From a virus, in IMG/VR virus record IMGVR_UViG_3300025642_000025, positions 1 to 26,317 of that record: 26,317 nt of DNA. The stretch is one strand, 5' to 3'. Shown piece after piece: positions 13,565-21,286 of this stretch; position 1 is the first letter of the stretch, and every line of letters begins with the position of its first letter. The notes beneath the pieces were generated by a model. That model ran no database searches, had not been told where the DNA came from, and was given only the letters and a program-made list of their open reading frames with translations. A program made the translations under genes and the position numbers.

Positions 13565-14719
13565 ATGGCAATATCCAATACTCTTACAGCAATTTTACCT
13601 AAAATTTTGGCTCGTGGGCTCCTGCATCTTCGTTCCAGAGTGCTCATGACGCGTCTCGTCAACCTTGACTATTCGATGGAAGCCAAGAAAAAAGGCGAAA
13701 CCATTGATGTTCCGGTAGCTGCTTCCATTACCAGCGGTGCCGTTGCGCCTGCTGCATATCCCGCAGCCCCCACTAATCTAACCACAGCGACTGTCCAGAT
13801 TTCCCTTGATAACTGGCAGAAGGCCAGTTTCGGTCTGACTGACAAGGAACTTGGACAGATCAATGCACAGGATGATTTCATTACACTCGAAATGACCGCA
13901 GCCTTCGAGGCTTTAGCCGTTGATATCAATGATAGTATCTTTGCAGAATATGTCGGTGTTTATGGCTACACCGGTACCGCCGATACTACGCCGTTTGGCG
14001 CAGGCGTTGAAGTCACTTCAGCTACACTCGCCCGTAAGATCCTCAACCAGCAAAAATGCCCGAGAGACAATAGACGTGGTGTTTTGGATTTCGATGCTGA
14101 GGCAAATGCTTTAGCCCTGGCCCAATTCTCCGATGCTGAGAAGGTTGGTGGTAGTGATGTTAAGATCTCCGGTGAAATCGGTCGAAAGTTTGGCGTTGAT
14201 TGGAATGCGGACGATGGTGTTCCGACTCATACGGCTGGAACGGCTTCAGGGGCAACCACGAGTAGTGCTGGGTATGCGGTTGGTGTAACTACAATGACTC
14301 TTGGTTCTAATGGAACTGGAGCCCTTGTTGAAGGAGATGTTTTTACAATTGCCGGCGACGACCAGACTTACGTAATCTCGACTGGCGATGACGACGTGAG
14401 TAATGGTGGAACCATTGTCTTTGCTCCTGCTTTGAAGGTCGAGATTACCACGGCTGAAACAGCAATTACTGTTAAAGCTGATCATGTCTCTAACCTCGTT
14501 TTTCATCGCGATGCATTTGCCCTGGCTATGCGAGCTCCAGACGATGCACTCAAGGAAGTCTTCACTCCCGACAACAGCTATACCATGCAGGACCCGGTTT
14601 CCGGTCTCGTGATGAGGCTCGAAGTGATCCGCATGTATAAGCAGACCATGTGGGAGCTTGACGTTCTGTGGGGTGCTAAGCTGATTAGGGCGGAATACGC
14701 GACCCGAATCGCCGGATAA
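13565..14719 (+). CDS. major capsid (coat) protein, P22 gp5-like
   Basis: 384 aa behind GGAGGTG. It has the marks of the P22-type coat family with HK97 fold: an N-arm with ILARGLLHLRSRVL, the segment GETIDVPVAASITSGA, ISLDNWQKASFGLTDKEL (79-96) and FDAEANALALAQFSDAEKVGGSDVKISGEIGRKFG (176-210). The stretch 224-306, rich in Gly/Thr with TIAGDDQTYVIST, looks like a beta-barrel insertion domain comparable with the P22 I-domain. The family assignment comes from the pattern, not from a search. It follows the scaffold by 81 bases and is the most highly expressed type of gene in such operons. Confidence 0.9.
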   Translation: MAISNTLTAILPKILARGLLHLRSRVLMTRLVNLDYSMEAKKKGETIDVPVAASITSGAVAPAAYPAAPTNLTTATVQISLDNWQKASFGLTDKELGQINAQDDFITLEMTAAFEALAVDINDSIFAEYVGVYGYTGTADTTPFGAGVEVTSATLARKILNQQKCPRDNRRGVLDFDAEANALALAQFSDAEKVGGSDVKISGEIGRKFGVDWNADDGVPTHTAGTASGATTSSAGYAVGVTTMTLGSNGTGALVEGDVFTIAGDDQTYVISTGDDDVSNGGTIVFAPALKVEITTAETAITVKADHVSNLVFHRDAFALAMRAPDDALKEVFTPDNSYTMQDPVSGLVMRLEVIRMYKQTMWELDVLWGAKLIRAEYATRIAG

Positions 14720-14805
14720 GGCAGTAACCTTTTTAAATTCTACGTCCCGGTGAAGACCTTCCCGGGGCACAACATCTCAACCTTAATAATAACGGAGGTG
14801 TAAGC

Positions 14806-15870
14806 ATGACTAAAAGAAAACAAATTTTTTCTGCAATTGGAATTTTCGCGGTCCTTGGGGCTCTTGCCCTGTTCACATTGCCTTTCAATGTATTCTCTAC
14901 GACAACCACACCGGCCCTGTATGGGACTAACGTTCCGACTGCCGATTCAACCGCGAATGATGTTTCCGCTGATGTGATCGGAAGTAAGACTGATGCAGCT
15001 GCAGCTGGAGCAGTGTCTGCAACTGAGTCTATCATGGCTTACGCTAAGCAGATTGTGGGTGAGCAGATTGTCAACGACACGAATATCGATGCAATTCTCG
15101 TTGACACTGCAACTACTATTCCAGCTACGATTGCTACGGCACAGTCTGACCTTGATATCCTCACAGGTGCAACAGGTGCAAACCTTTTAACCGCTACGCA
15201 AGCCTCTATAGATGCAATTGAAGTTGATACTGAGACCACCATTCCGGCGACTATTACCACAGCCCAGAATGATTTAGATATCTTGACTGGTGCAACTGGG
15301 GCAAATTTACTTACTGCCACGCAGGCATCCATAGATGCAATCGAGGTTGACACTGAAACTACGTTGCCTGCTACCCTGGCTATTATTTCTGCGGCCGCCG
15401 CCCCGTCGTATACCCATCCAAATTATCTGGCTGTCACGGCAGATATGACAAGTGAAACCTGGAATACCGTTGCTGCTCATGAGATTGCAGTTGTGACCGG
15501 TGCTGTTCGGATGCAGATAATGATTGAAACTGTAGCCACAATTGTTACAGTTTCAACGAGCGGAACTTTGGCTCTTGGCGTTGCGGGCAATACTGCCGCT
15601 GTCATAGCTGCCACAGCTTTGGATACTGCTATTACCGGAGATGTCTGGTCAGGAGTTTATGGTGCGGTTGCGACTACTGAAATTGGGGTTGCCGATGCTC
15701 ATTCTTCTTTGACTTCAGCGATCTTTGACCTTGTAGTCGTTAATGGTATTGATGTTGGATATACCATTGCGGCTCAAGCTGGCACGACTGGTTCGCTTAA
15801 ATTTCATATTTACTGGACCGCCCTTGATTCAACCGGAGCAGTTACGGCAGGCGCTGGCGGAGCATTTTAA
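14806..15870 (+). CDS. repeat-containing head fibre or decoration protein with an N-terminal hydrophobic segment
   Basis: 354 aa, ATG 14806 behind GGAGGTG. A basic MTKRKQ is followed by a hydrophobic segment (residues 8-26, FSAIGIFAVLGALALFTL) resembling a signal or membrane anchor, which is odd for a gene next to the coat. Residues 100-181 are two 41-residue repeats, nearly identical at protein level, with a partial third (182-195, DTETTLPATLAI). Their Asn/Thr/Ala/Ile composition and regular spacing suggest a rod-like trimeric or beta-helical stalk. The C-terminal 150 residues are beta-rich. Position between coat and terminator suggests a head-decorating fibre, but an envelope or secreted protein cannot be excluded. 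Confidence 0.65.
   Translation: MTKRKQIFSAIGIFAVLGALALFTLPFNVFSTTTTPALYGTNVPTADSTANDVSADVIGSKTDAAAAGAVSATESIMAYAKQIVGEQIVNDTNIDAILVDTATTIPATIATAQSDLDILTGATGANLLTATQASIDAIEVDTETTIPATITTAQNDLDILTGATGANLLTATQASIDAIEVDTETTLPATLAIISAAAAPSYTHPNYLAVTADMTSETWNTVAAHEIAVVTGAVRMQIMIETVATIVTVSTSGTLALGVAGNTAAVIAATALDTAITGDVWSGVYGAVATTEIGVADAHSSLTSAIFDLVVVNGIDVGYTIAAQAGTTGSLKFHIYWTALDSTGAVTAGAGGAF
15103..15348 (+). repeat. two 41-aa tandem repeats within the fibre-like gene
   Basis: Two consecutive 123-base units encode 41-residue repeats beginning DTxTTIPATI and ending ASIDAIEV. They differ at only three residues (Ala/Glu, Ala/Thr, Ser/Asn), yet by my count about 24 of the 38 conserved codons differ synonymously. 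A 14-residue partial third copy follows. Confidence 0.85.
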
Positions 15871-15897
15871 CCCTAAACTTAAGTTAAGCTTTATTGC

Positions 15898-15930
15898 AAT
15901 CATAGGGGATCAAAAGGGTCCCCTATGATT
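15898..15930 (+). terminator. strong hairpin after the fibre-like gene
   Basis: AATCATAGGGGA (15898-15909) and TCCCCTATGATT (15919-15930) form a perfect 12-base-pair stem with a nine-base loop, the most stable hairpin I see in the window. A weak AT-rich tail follows rather than a run of U, so it may attenuate transcription between the capsid and neck genes. Confidence 0.6.
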
Positions 15931-15964
15931 TAAAAATAAAAGATTCCCCACAAGGAGATACACC

Positions 15965-16189
15965 ATGCGACTTCCGACCGTAAAGATAATCGCAAAAAAC
16001 AAATCAGGGCATATTGTAATTAATGAATCTGACTTCGATGAGAAAAAGCAGGAACTCTACATAGAGCCATCCGAAGTCGTTGAAACCGTTATCGAAGAAA
16101 AAAAATATTCAATCTCTGAACCCGAGCAAGCCCCAAAAAGAAAACCTGGTCGTCCACCCTTAAATAAAAAGGAAAATCCTTTTGATTAA
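15965..16189 (+). CDS. small basic-tailed hypothetical protein, 74 aa
   Basis: Starts at ATG 15965 behind AAGGAG. The N-terminal half (MRLPTVKIIAKNKSGHIVIN) is beta-like; the middle is acidic. The C-terminus has KRKPGRPPLNKK, an AT-hook-like basic/proline motif that could bind DNA or be a flexible structural tail. It lies between the terminator hairpin and the head-tail adaptor, a usual place for a small virion protein. Confidence 0.6.
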   Translation: MRLPTVKIIAKNKSGHIVINESDFDEKKQELYIEPSEVVETVIEEKKYSISEPEQAPKRKPGRPPLNKKENPFD

Positions 16190-16203
16190 CCAAGGAGGGC
16201 GAT

Positions 16204-16653
16204 ATGGCCTACAGCACCGATGCGGATCTCCTGAAGATTCGATCGACAATAATGGACCTCGGGGTAGACGATTGGTCTGATTTTCATACTCTTGCCGCAA
16301 CCGCGATTGACAACGATATCGAAGTGAAATGGTATCGTAAAGCTTCTGTGATAGAAGGCTATGATTGGCGCTTCACTCCATATGATAATAGTCTCCTATT
16401 AAATTCAGCAACTCAATTGCTGGATCTCTCCTGTTACAAAACCCTCTTCTTAATTTATCGTTATCTCGCCCAGGACACTACGATCGACCAGGATGCGTAT
16501 GGTCAGCAGCGCGCCTACTGGTCCGGACAGTATAATTGGGAGCTTGAACGCGTTATTGAGAAGGGCCTCGATTATGATTGGAATGAAAGCGGAGAGATTA
16601 ACGCCTGGGAGAAATCAATTGAACGGCCAGCCAGGCGAATTAAAAGGATCTAA
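16204..16653 (+). CDS. head-tail adaptor protein
   Basis: 149 aa behind AAGGAGGG. The beginning MAYSTDADLLKIRSTIMDLGVDDW and the helical middle (LLLNSATQLLDLSCYKTLFLIYRYL) fit the small helical adaptor proteins that sit under the portal. Its place soon after the coat gene and before other neck proteins supports this. The C-terminus is basic (ERPARRIKRI). Family assignment is from pattern and position. Confidence 0.65.
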   Translation: MAYSTDADLLKIRSTIMDLGVDDWSDFHTLAATAIDNDIEVKWYRKASVIEGYDWRFTPYDNSLLLNSATQLLDLSCYKTLFLIYRYLAQDTTIDQDAYGQQRAYWSGQYNWELERVIEKGLDYDWNESGEINAWEKSIERPARRIKRI

Positions 16654-16667
16654 GGGAGGTGTTTATC

Positions 16668-16781
16668 GTGGCAGTGAAAAAAGGGATCATGAAAAGGAAC
16701 GGAAGTGGATGCGGAGTTCGCGCGAATAGAGGCCGAGGTGGATGCAAAGTAACAAGGAGAACTGGGAGAGGCAGAAGATAG
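16668..16781 (+). CDS. 37-aa highly basic Gly/Arg protein
   Basis: GTG 16668 lies seven bases after AGGGAGGT (16653-16660), and the frame ends with TAG 16779-16781, whose last G directly precedes the ATG of the next gene. The product contains about 10 Arg and 5 Lys with many Gly and two Cys (SGCGVRANRGRGGCKVTRRT). Strong site, coupling and fit between neighbours argue for a real gene. It could bind DNA or RNA or be a virion component; no family is recognised. Confidence 0.6.
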   Translation: MAVKKGIMKRNGSGCGVRANRGRGGCKVTRRTGRGRR

Positions 16782-17207
16782 ATGTTGCTCAAGATTGAAA
16801 TTGACGTAGAAGACGCCATTGAGATGTTGGATAGTGTCGCAGCGGTTTTGACATCTGACGGATTTGCTGATGCAGCCGGCGGATTTGCTGCGGATCGCAT
16901 TATACAAAGAACTCTTTCTGGAAAAGATATTAATGATAATTCCTTTGAAGCGTACAGTGCCGCATATGCAAGAAAGAAAGGTGGTATAGTAAATCTATCT
17001 GCATCGGGTGAAATGCTCGGATCTATTGATTTCCAGTCTGGTTCTTCGACCGAAACGACGATTACGTGTGATTCGGATATCGCAGGATATCATGAAGATG
17101 GAACTTCCGATATGCCACAGCGGCAATTTATGGGGCTTTCAGATAAAGATATAGGCGACATGATGGAGGAGATTTTCACAGGACCTTTAACGGAGCTCGT
17201 AGGTTAA
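16782..17207 (+). CDS. phage virion morphogenesis / head-tail joining protein
   Basis: 141 aa. The C-terminal part YHEDGTSDMPQRQFMGLSDKD matches the pattern of head-tail joining proteins of the phage morphogenesis (gpS/HK97 gp10-like) group, where 'Y..G...MP.R.F.G' is typical. The middle has AAYARKKGGIVNLSASGEMLGSIDF, typical of the same group. It starts one base after the stop of the tiny basic gene. It probably completes the neck between the head and tail. Confidence 0.75.
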   Translation: MLLKIEIDVEDAIEMLDSVAAVLTSDGFADAAGGFAADRIIQRTLSGKDINDNSFEAYSAAYARKKGGIVNLSASGEMLGSIDFQSGSSTETTITCDSDIAGYHEDGTSDMPQRQFMGLSDKDIGDMMEEIFTGPLTELVG

Positions 17208-17209
17208 TA

Positions 17210-17434
17210 ATGGCAAATTTATCATCATTGGTTGAACAAGCGAATTCTTTACATGTCAGCATTGCTGAAGATTACAAACAAAGAATCCAAGTAGCGCGAG
17301 AAGTTTTGTTTCCGGCAAGGGCAGCTACAATAAAAATGAAAAGTGATAATACGAGCGCTATTGATTTGAGAAGGAAACGTAATATTGTAGATTCTTACAG
17401 AGTAAGCGGACTCAGCGGTCCAATGTATTTTTAA
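17210..17434 (+). CDS. hypothetical protein, 74 aa
   Basis: Starts two bases after the preceding stop. Helical N-terminal half, then a basic stretch (SAIDLRRKRNIVDSYRVSGLS). Not recognised. Packed inside the neck gene cluster, so probably structural or an assembly factor. Confidence 0.55.
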   Translation: MANLSSLVEQANSLHVSIAEDYKQRIQVAREVLFPARAATIKMKSDNTSAIDLRRKRNIVDSYRVSGLSGPMYF

Positions 17435-17449
17435 AAATATAGGTTGATA

Positions 17450-18004
17450 ATGGCTGGCTTTACTGTATCTGTGGAAGTTAAAACATCTGGATCTACAGAG
17501 GGTTCATTAGGACCAGCTTACATTCCAAAAGATACTCCGATATCAACTGGGATATCTACACCGAAAGACACTCCTGAATCTATTTTGGCTATGCTATATC
17601 AACTAAGCGTGTCTGAATCGAAGAGAGAAGACATTGAGAGCCTCACTAATGCTGAGAGAAAAGCTAAGTTCATAAGTGAACATCCCGTTGGTGGTGAAGA
17701 ACTATGGAAAAAACTTATGAAAAAAGCCAAAAAAACGATGAAAGATTCTGGTAAAACTGCGGTTGAAAAAGCAATTGATAAAGAAAAAGCCAAGGACTAT
17801 AAGCCAAAGAAAAGCGCAGCTGAAAAAGCAATCGAAAGAGAAAAAGCTAAGAGTTACGAACCTGAGATGGGTCCGGTCGAAGCGGCGATTACCAGAGGAA
17901 GAGCCATGAGTTATGAGCCCGAGACTGGACCAGGTGGACAGACAGTCGCAAGGATAACTGGCGCGGATTCTTTTAATCCTGGCTATTCCGGACCGAGATA
18001 TTAA
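17450..18004 (+). CDS. hypothetical protein with Lys-rich repeats, 184 aa
   Basis: I use ATG 17450, six bases after AGG; TTG 17444 is in frame but lies on that site. The second half holds three 20-residue repeats: VEKAIDKEKAKDYKP (104-118), AEKAIEREKAKSYEP (124-138) and VEAAITRGRAMSYEP (143-157), an extended or helical Lys/Glu repeat. The N-terminal 50 residues are Ser/Thr/Pro-rich. No family recognised. It lies between neck genes and the tail completion gene, so a tail or neck role is inferred. Confidence 0.6.
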   Translation: MAGFTVSVEVKTSGSTEGSLGPAYIPKDTPISTGISTPKDTPESILAMLYQLSVSESKREDIESLTNAERKAKFISEHPVGGEELWKKLMKKAKKTMKDSGKTAVEKAIDKEKAKDYKPKKSAAEKAIEREKAKSYEPEMGPVEAAITRGRAMSYEPETGPGGQTVARITGADSFNPGYSGPRY

Positions 18005-18021
18005 TAAAAGAGGTAATTAAC

Positions 18022-18483
18022 GTGGCAGCAAACAGCATTCGTGAACAGATTTTAGAACAAGTTGAAATTGTTCTTAATAATATCGATGCACTCAGCTCAG
18101 TAAAAAGAAAAGTGGTTGCTTCAGTTTCAGAATTAAAGGAGATACCTTCACCGCTTTTTCCAGTAACTTGTATGACAGCAGGTCTTCCGGTTCCGGTAGG
18201 AGGAAGGTATGTCACTCTCAGAGAATCTGGGCAAACGAACAACGTGAGGTCTGTCTTATCGATAAGCCTACGCACGTATGGTCTCGACAAACTAAATCCG
18301 GACACTGCTATATCGAGCTTATTTGAGGATATTTGGGACGCTCTCTACGCAGATCCAACAGTAGATGATCTCGCTGAAAGCGTTACCGTGAAACCACAGA
18401 GACAAACATTATTTTTCGAACCCTTTTATCGCTTCGACATGGTTTATGACGTCGAATACATACACGATACGGATGGTATTTAA
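18022..18483 (+). CDS. tail completion / terminator-like protein
   Basis: 153 aa with GTG start 18022 behind GAGGT. Helical beginning (REQILEQVEIVLNNIDAL) followed by beta strands and a C-terminal VYDVEYIHD; this order and position just before the tail tube fit tail-completion proteins that cap the tube beneath the head. It overlaps the next gene by one base (TAATG). Family assignment is by position and pattern. Confidence 0.6.
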   Translation: MAANSIREQILEQVEIVLNNIDALSSVKRKVVASVSELKEIPSPLFPVTCMTAGLPVPVGGRYVTLRESGQTNNVRSVLSISLRTYGLDKLNPDTAISSLFEDIWDALYADPTVDDLAESVTVKPQRQTLFFEPFYRFDMVYDVEYIHDTDGI

Positions 18484-19490
18484 TGGGAACTGCAGCAAAC
18501 GCACAAATCCAATATGAAAGTGCTCAGAACTTGAAAGCCTTTGCAGCTTTAGTTGACTCGGGTGATCATATTGTGTTCACTCCGATATTTGACATCATGA
18601 GTGGCCGAAGCGGATATGAACCAGATATTCGTCCGGATGGCATTATCAGTGGAATCGATATCCTGTCTGCAGGATCAGGGAATAATGAAGTCGATAATAT
18701 CGCCTTCACTGCCTGGTTGGCAGGAGCCTTAAAAGAAGTATCAGCAACTACGGTTTCAGTTACGCGGGCTTCCTCACAAACTCACGTAATCAACTCTATT
18801 ATATTAACCGGTACAACTCTCTCAGCTGTAAAAGGATCAGAGAGTACTGGATTCTCAACGACACGTGGAGCTGCAGGCGGCCCGCCTTATATTGCTGTTG
18901 GATCAATTGAAGTTGGTCAGATTAAGACCACTTCTCAAACGCCGGCAGCGTTAACTTTAAGCGAGATCTTTCAGATACCTGGGACACACCAGGAACGTGC
19001 TGATTATCCGCTTTATCGCAGGCCTCAAAACTTAGGGTATGGAGTACTTGCTTCGTCGACTTCGCGGAAAAATGCTCATGTTGAATTCTTTAGTGCATTA
19101 TTAGTATGTCATACTGGAGATTTATGCAAAGGAGTTTATGTTAAGTATTACACGCCTACATTCACAACGATTGAGTCAAGTGGCTGGGTCCCTGGCGACA
19201 AACAATCCTCTCAGTCTTATGCTCAACGATATGAGAAAATCCTCGGATATAAGACAGATAATCTAAAATCAGCATCATTTAGAGCGGAGCTTGACGATGG
19301 CATCAGTGATGCGCTTGTAGCGCTTGACGGTGAAATGCTGATTTTTAAATTTTTCCCGGATGCGAGTGGTAGTCCGTTTATGCTTACCATGGGGACTTTG
19401 CGGTTTGTTTCCTCCTTTCCGCAAATGGGTCCGATCTCTACTGGCTGTACGGTCATTGCAAAACTGCCTACTGCTCGCTTTTTAGAATAG
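18483..19490 (+). CDS. probable major tail (tube) protein
   Basis: 335 aa, coupled by TAATG to the tail-completion gene. It is beta-rich with Ser/Thr/Gly-rich segments (ISGIDILSAGSGNNEVDNIA; GTLRFVSSFPQMGPISTGC) and a compact C-terminus. Position after tail completion is where long-tailed phages encode the tube protein; no contractile-sheath signature was seen. Length is larger than the simplest tubes, so an added outer domain (about 160-230) is possible. The assignment is inference from position. Confidence 0.6.
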   Translation: MGTAANAQIQYESAQNLKAFAALVDSGDHIVFTPIFDIMSGRSGYEPDIRPDGIISGIDILSAGSGNNEVDNIAFTAWLAGALKEVSATTVSVTRASSQTHVINSIILTGTTLSAVKGSESTGFSTTRGAAGGPPYIAVGSIEVGQIKTTSQTPAALTLSEIFQIPGTHQERADYPLYRRPQNLGYGVLASSTSRKNAHVEFFSALLVCHTGDLCKGVYVKYYTPTFTTIESSGWVPGDKQSSQSYAQRYEKILGYKTDNLKSASFRAELDDGISDALVALDGEMLIFKFFPDASGSPFMLTMGTLRFVSSFPQMGPISTGCTVIAKLPTARFLE

Positions 19491-19499
19491 GACAATAGG

Positions 19500-19712
19500 A
19501 TGGCGGATCTTTCAACGGAAATTGAACTTATATTCATGGAAGCTCCTGAAAAAGATATAGATGATCCGGATTATAAAGAGTCGTTGCCGAGGGTCATGGT
19601 GGAGATATCAGGCTTAGAACCTATCATTCAGCCGCTCATGCTTAGGATTTTTCAATTAGTCGAAGCTAAATCTGCAGAACGTGGAGCAGGATATTATTTT
19701 TCCGTAAGATGA
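19500..19712 (+). CDS. small acidic protein A1 (first copy of pair)
   Basis: 70 aa. It reads MADLSTEIELIFMEAPEK... with later IIQPLMLRIFQLVEA and GAGYYFSV. The same order of residues recurs in the gene at 19988-20203, so the two are paralogues. It precedes a second small acidic gene, also repeated. Function unknown; position suggests tail assembly. Confidence 0.65.
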   Translation: MADLSTEIELIFMEAPEKDIDDPDYKESLPRVMVEISGLEPIIQPLMLRIFQLVEAKSAERGAGYYFSVR

Positions 19713-19719
19713 TAATCAT

Positions 19720-19971
19720 ATGTCTGAAGATTTTACAATTTCGTTTCAGGGTACTGATGCAGTAGACAGCATGACATGGGACATAAAGGACGGATTCGAA
19801 AATCTTGACAATGTTGTCACAGACGAAGCAGAAGAAGATCGATGGGTTCCAGAAATAATTGCTACATCGGATGAAGTGGAAGCAGCAATAGAAGAGCTTT
19901 TATATGATGTGCTTTTAGAAATTCAAATACAAAGCACAGGAACCGAATCAGATTTCGAAGACAATATATAA
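19720..19971 (+). CDS. small acidic protein B1 (first copy of pair)
   Basis: 83 aa, strongly acidic. Starts MSEDFTISFQGTDAV and later has EIIATSDEVEAAIEELLYDVL. The gene at 20207-20452 repeats the same features (MSEDLTITFQGTDEV; EIIITSDQLEPEVEEIMWDVL). No clear ribosome-binding site is seen, so it is probably coupled to A1, which ends 7 bases upstream. Function unknown. Confidence 0.65.
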   Translation: MSEDFTISFQGTDAVDSMTWDIKDGFENLDNVVTDEAEEDRWVPEIIATSDEVEAAIEELLYDVLLEIQIQSTGTESDFEDNI

Positions 19972-19987
19972 AGTATTGTGACTATTA

Positions 19988-20203
19988 ATGGCAGAATTCT
20001 CAAAAGATGTTGAATTTACGTTTATTGAGCCTCCTAAACAGATAGTTGTTGACTCAGAGGATGAAAGCGATCTGCCGACCATAAAAATTGATGTATCGAA
20101 ATCAGATTTAGTCATACAAGCCATCTTGCTTCGCATCTTGCCGTTGATATCAATCGAATCACAAGAATATGGAGCAGAATATGTTTTTGAGGTTAAAAAG
20201 TAA
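19988..20203 (+). CDS. small acidic protein A2 (second copy of pair)
   Basis: 71 aa paralogue of the gene at 19500: MAEFSKDVEFTFIEPPKQ, then VIQAILLRILPLISIES and GAEYVFEV align in order. Roughly a third of residues match by eye. No strong ribosome-binding site is seen. Confidence 0.65.
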   Translation: MAEFSKDVEFTFIEPPKQIVVDSEDESDLPTIKIDVSKSDLVIQAILLRILPLISIESQEYGAEYVFEVKK

Positions 20204-20206
20204 ATA

Positions 20207-20452
20207 ATGTCAGAGGATCTTACAATTACATTTCAAGGGACTGACGAAGTATCTTCTAAGATTACGGAGATTTATGATAAAATCAATGAAGCGCCGGATG
20301 AAGATGCTGTCGATAAAGAAGACACCGCTCTCGAAATCATTATAACCTCAGATCAATTAGAACCGGAGGTAGAAGAAATAATGTGGGATGTCCTCGGGAA
20401 GATCAAAACAAGAGCCGAAGAAGCCGAAGCGGAATTCCTTTCGAATTTATAG
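20207..20452 (+). CDS. small acidic protein B2 (second copy of pair)
   Basis: 81 aa paralogue of the gene at 19720, with the same beginning MSEDxTIxFQGTD and the same C-terminal TSD..E..xEE...DVL helix. A GAGGT lies about 12 bases upstream of its ATG and the upstream gene stops three bases before. Function unknown. Confidence 0.65.
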   Translation: MSEDLTITFQGTDEVSSKITEIYDKINEAPDEDAVDKEDTALEIIITSDQLEPEVEEIMWDVLGKIKTRAEEAEAEFLSNL

Positions 20453-20467
20453 GAGAAATAAAAAACA

Positions 20468-20818
20468 ATGATTGCAATCATTTCAAAAACCACAGCGGAT
20501 GCTGATATGCCGGTTATTTTAGAATTAATCGAACCATCTCTTTACTCCGGTAATCGACGAGTTTCAATTAGTAAAACACTCGATCAAGGTGCTTCATTCT
20601 CAGATATGGGATTTTCTGTTGCAGATCGTCGATATCAAATTAAAGCAATTGTCTCTGAAACGGTCGCAGCGAGCTTGAAGACTTTAAATGAAAACAATAC
20701 GGAATTAACGCTTGCGTTGTGGGAAGGGCTTTTCAAGGTAACGCCGATGAGCTTAAAGATAAAGGGAACTGGCATCGCAGTTTTTACGTTTGCGATTAAA
20801 TCACAAATTTCAGCATAA
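20468..20818 (+). CDS. hypothetical tail-region protein, 116 aa
   Basis: Starts at ATG 20468 behind AGGAGAAAT. A beta-rich small protein with SDMGFSVADRRYQIKAIV and TLALWEGLFKVTPMSLKIKGTGIAVFTF, consistent with a compact beta-sandwich such as tail-associated proteins. Not recognised. Confidence 0.55.
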   Translation: MIAIISKTTADADMPVILELIEPSLYSGNRRVSISKTLDQGASFSDMGFSVADRRYQIKAIVSETVAASLKTLNENNTELTLALWEGLFKVTPMSLKIKGTGIAVFTFAIKSQISA

Positions 20819-20836
20819 TAAACGGGAGGTAGTAAA

Positions 20837-21274
20837 ATGGCAAGAGGAGACGTCACCATCTTCGAAGAAGCATTGGCAAAAATGTTATCGGGCAATTGGG
20901 CCAGCACGGATCATTTTTACTGTGCAGTGTGTGACAATACGGCTACCCCTGCAGCTGGTACGGTCACACCGGTATTGGGTGATTTTACAGAGGTAGGTGC
21001 GGCTGGGACGTATGTTGCAGGAGGGACAGACCTCGGAGCGTTGTCTGCTCTGGTATCTGAAGCCGCGGGAGTCATGACGTTTGATTCAGCAACAAATCCA
21101 ACCTGGGCGCAAGATGGCAACAGCGATGTCGATGCTTACTGGGGGATTGTCTACAATTACACCGATGCCGGAAAGGACTGTCTTTGCTTTGTGGATCTTG
21201 ACGGACCGGTGGATATGAGCGGTGGGGATTTGACAATTACCTGGAATGCGAGCGGAATTCTTACTATTTCGTAA
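20837..21274 (+). CDS. probable virion structural protein, 145 aa
   Basis: Starts at ATG 20837 behind GGGAGGT. Helical start (MARGDVTIFEEALAKMLSG) followed by a Gly/Ala/Thr/Asp-rich beta domain (TYVAGGTDLGALSALVSEAAG; WGIVYNYTDAGKDCLCFVDL) and a final strand GDLTITWNASGILTI. It resembles small phage proteins found just before fibre genes. Family not certain. Confidence 0.6.
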   Translation: MARGDVTIFEEALAKMLSGNWASTDHFYCAVCDNTATPAAGTVTPVLGDFTEVGAAGTYVAGGTDLGALSALVSEAAGVMTFDSATNPTWAQDGNSDVDAYWGIVYNYTDAGKDCLCFVDLDGPVDMSGGDLTITWNASGILTIS

Positions 21275-21286
21275 CGAGGTATCGTT

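Noticed and set aside
14246-14770. Minus-strand frame over the end of the coat gene
   Set aside because: Shadow of a well-supported coat gene; no ribosome-binding site or domain.
15103-15348. CRISPR-like repeat array
   Set aside because: The repeats are coding, adjacent without spacers and diverged in DNA.
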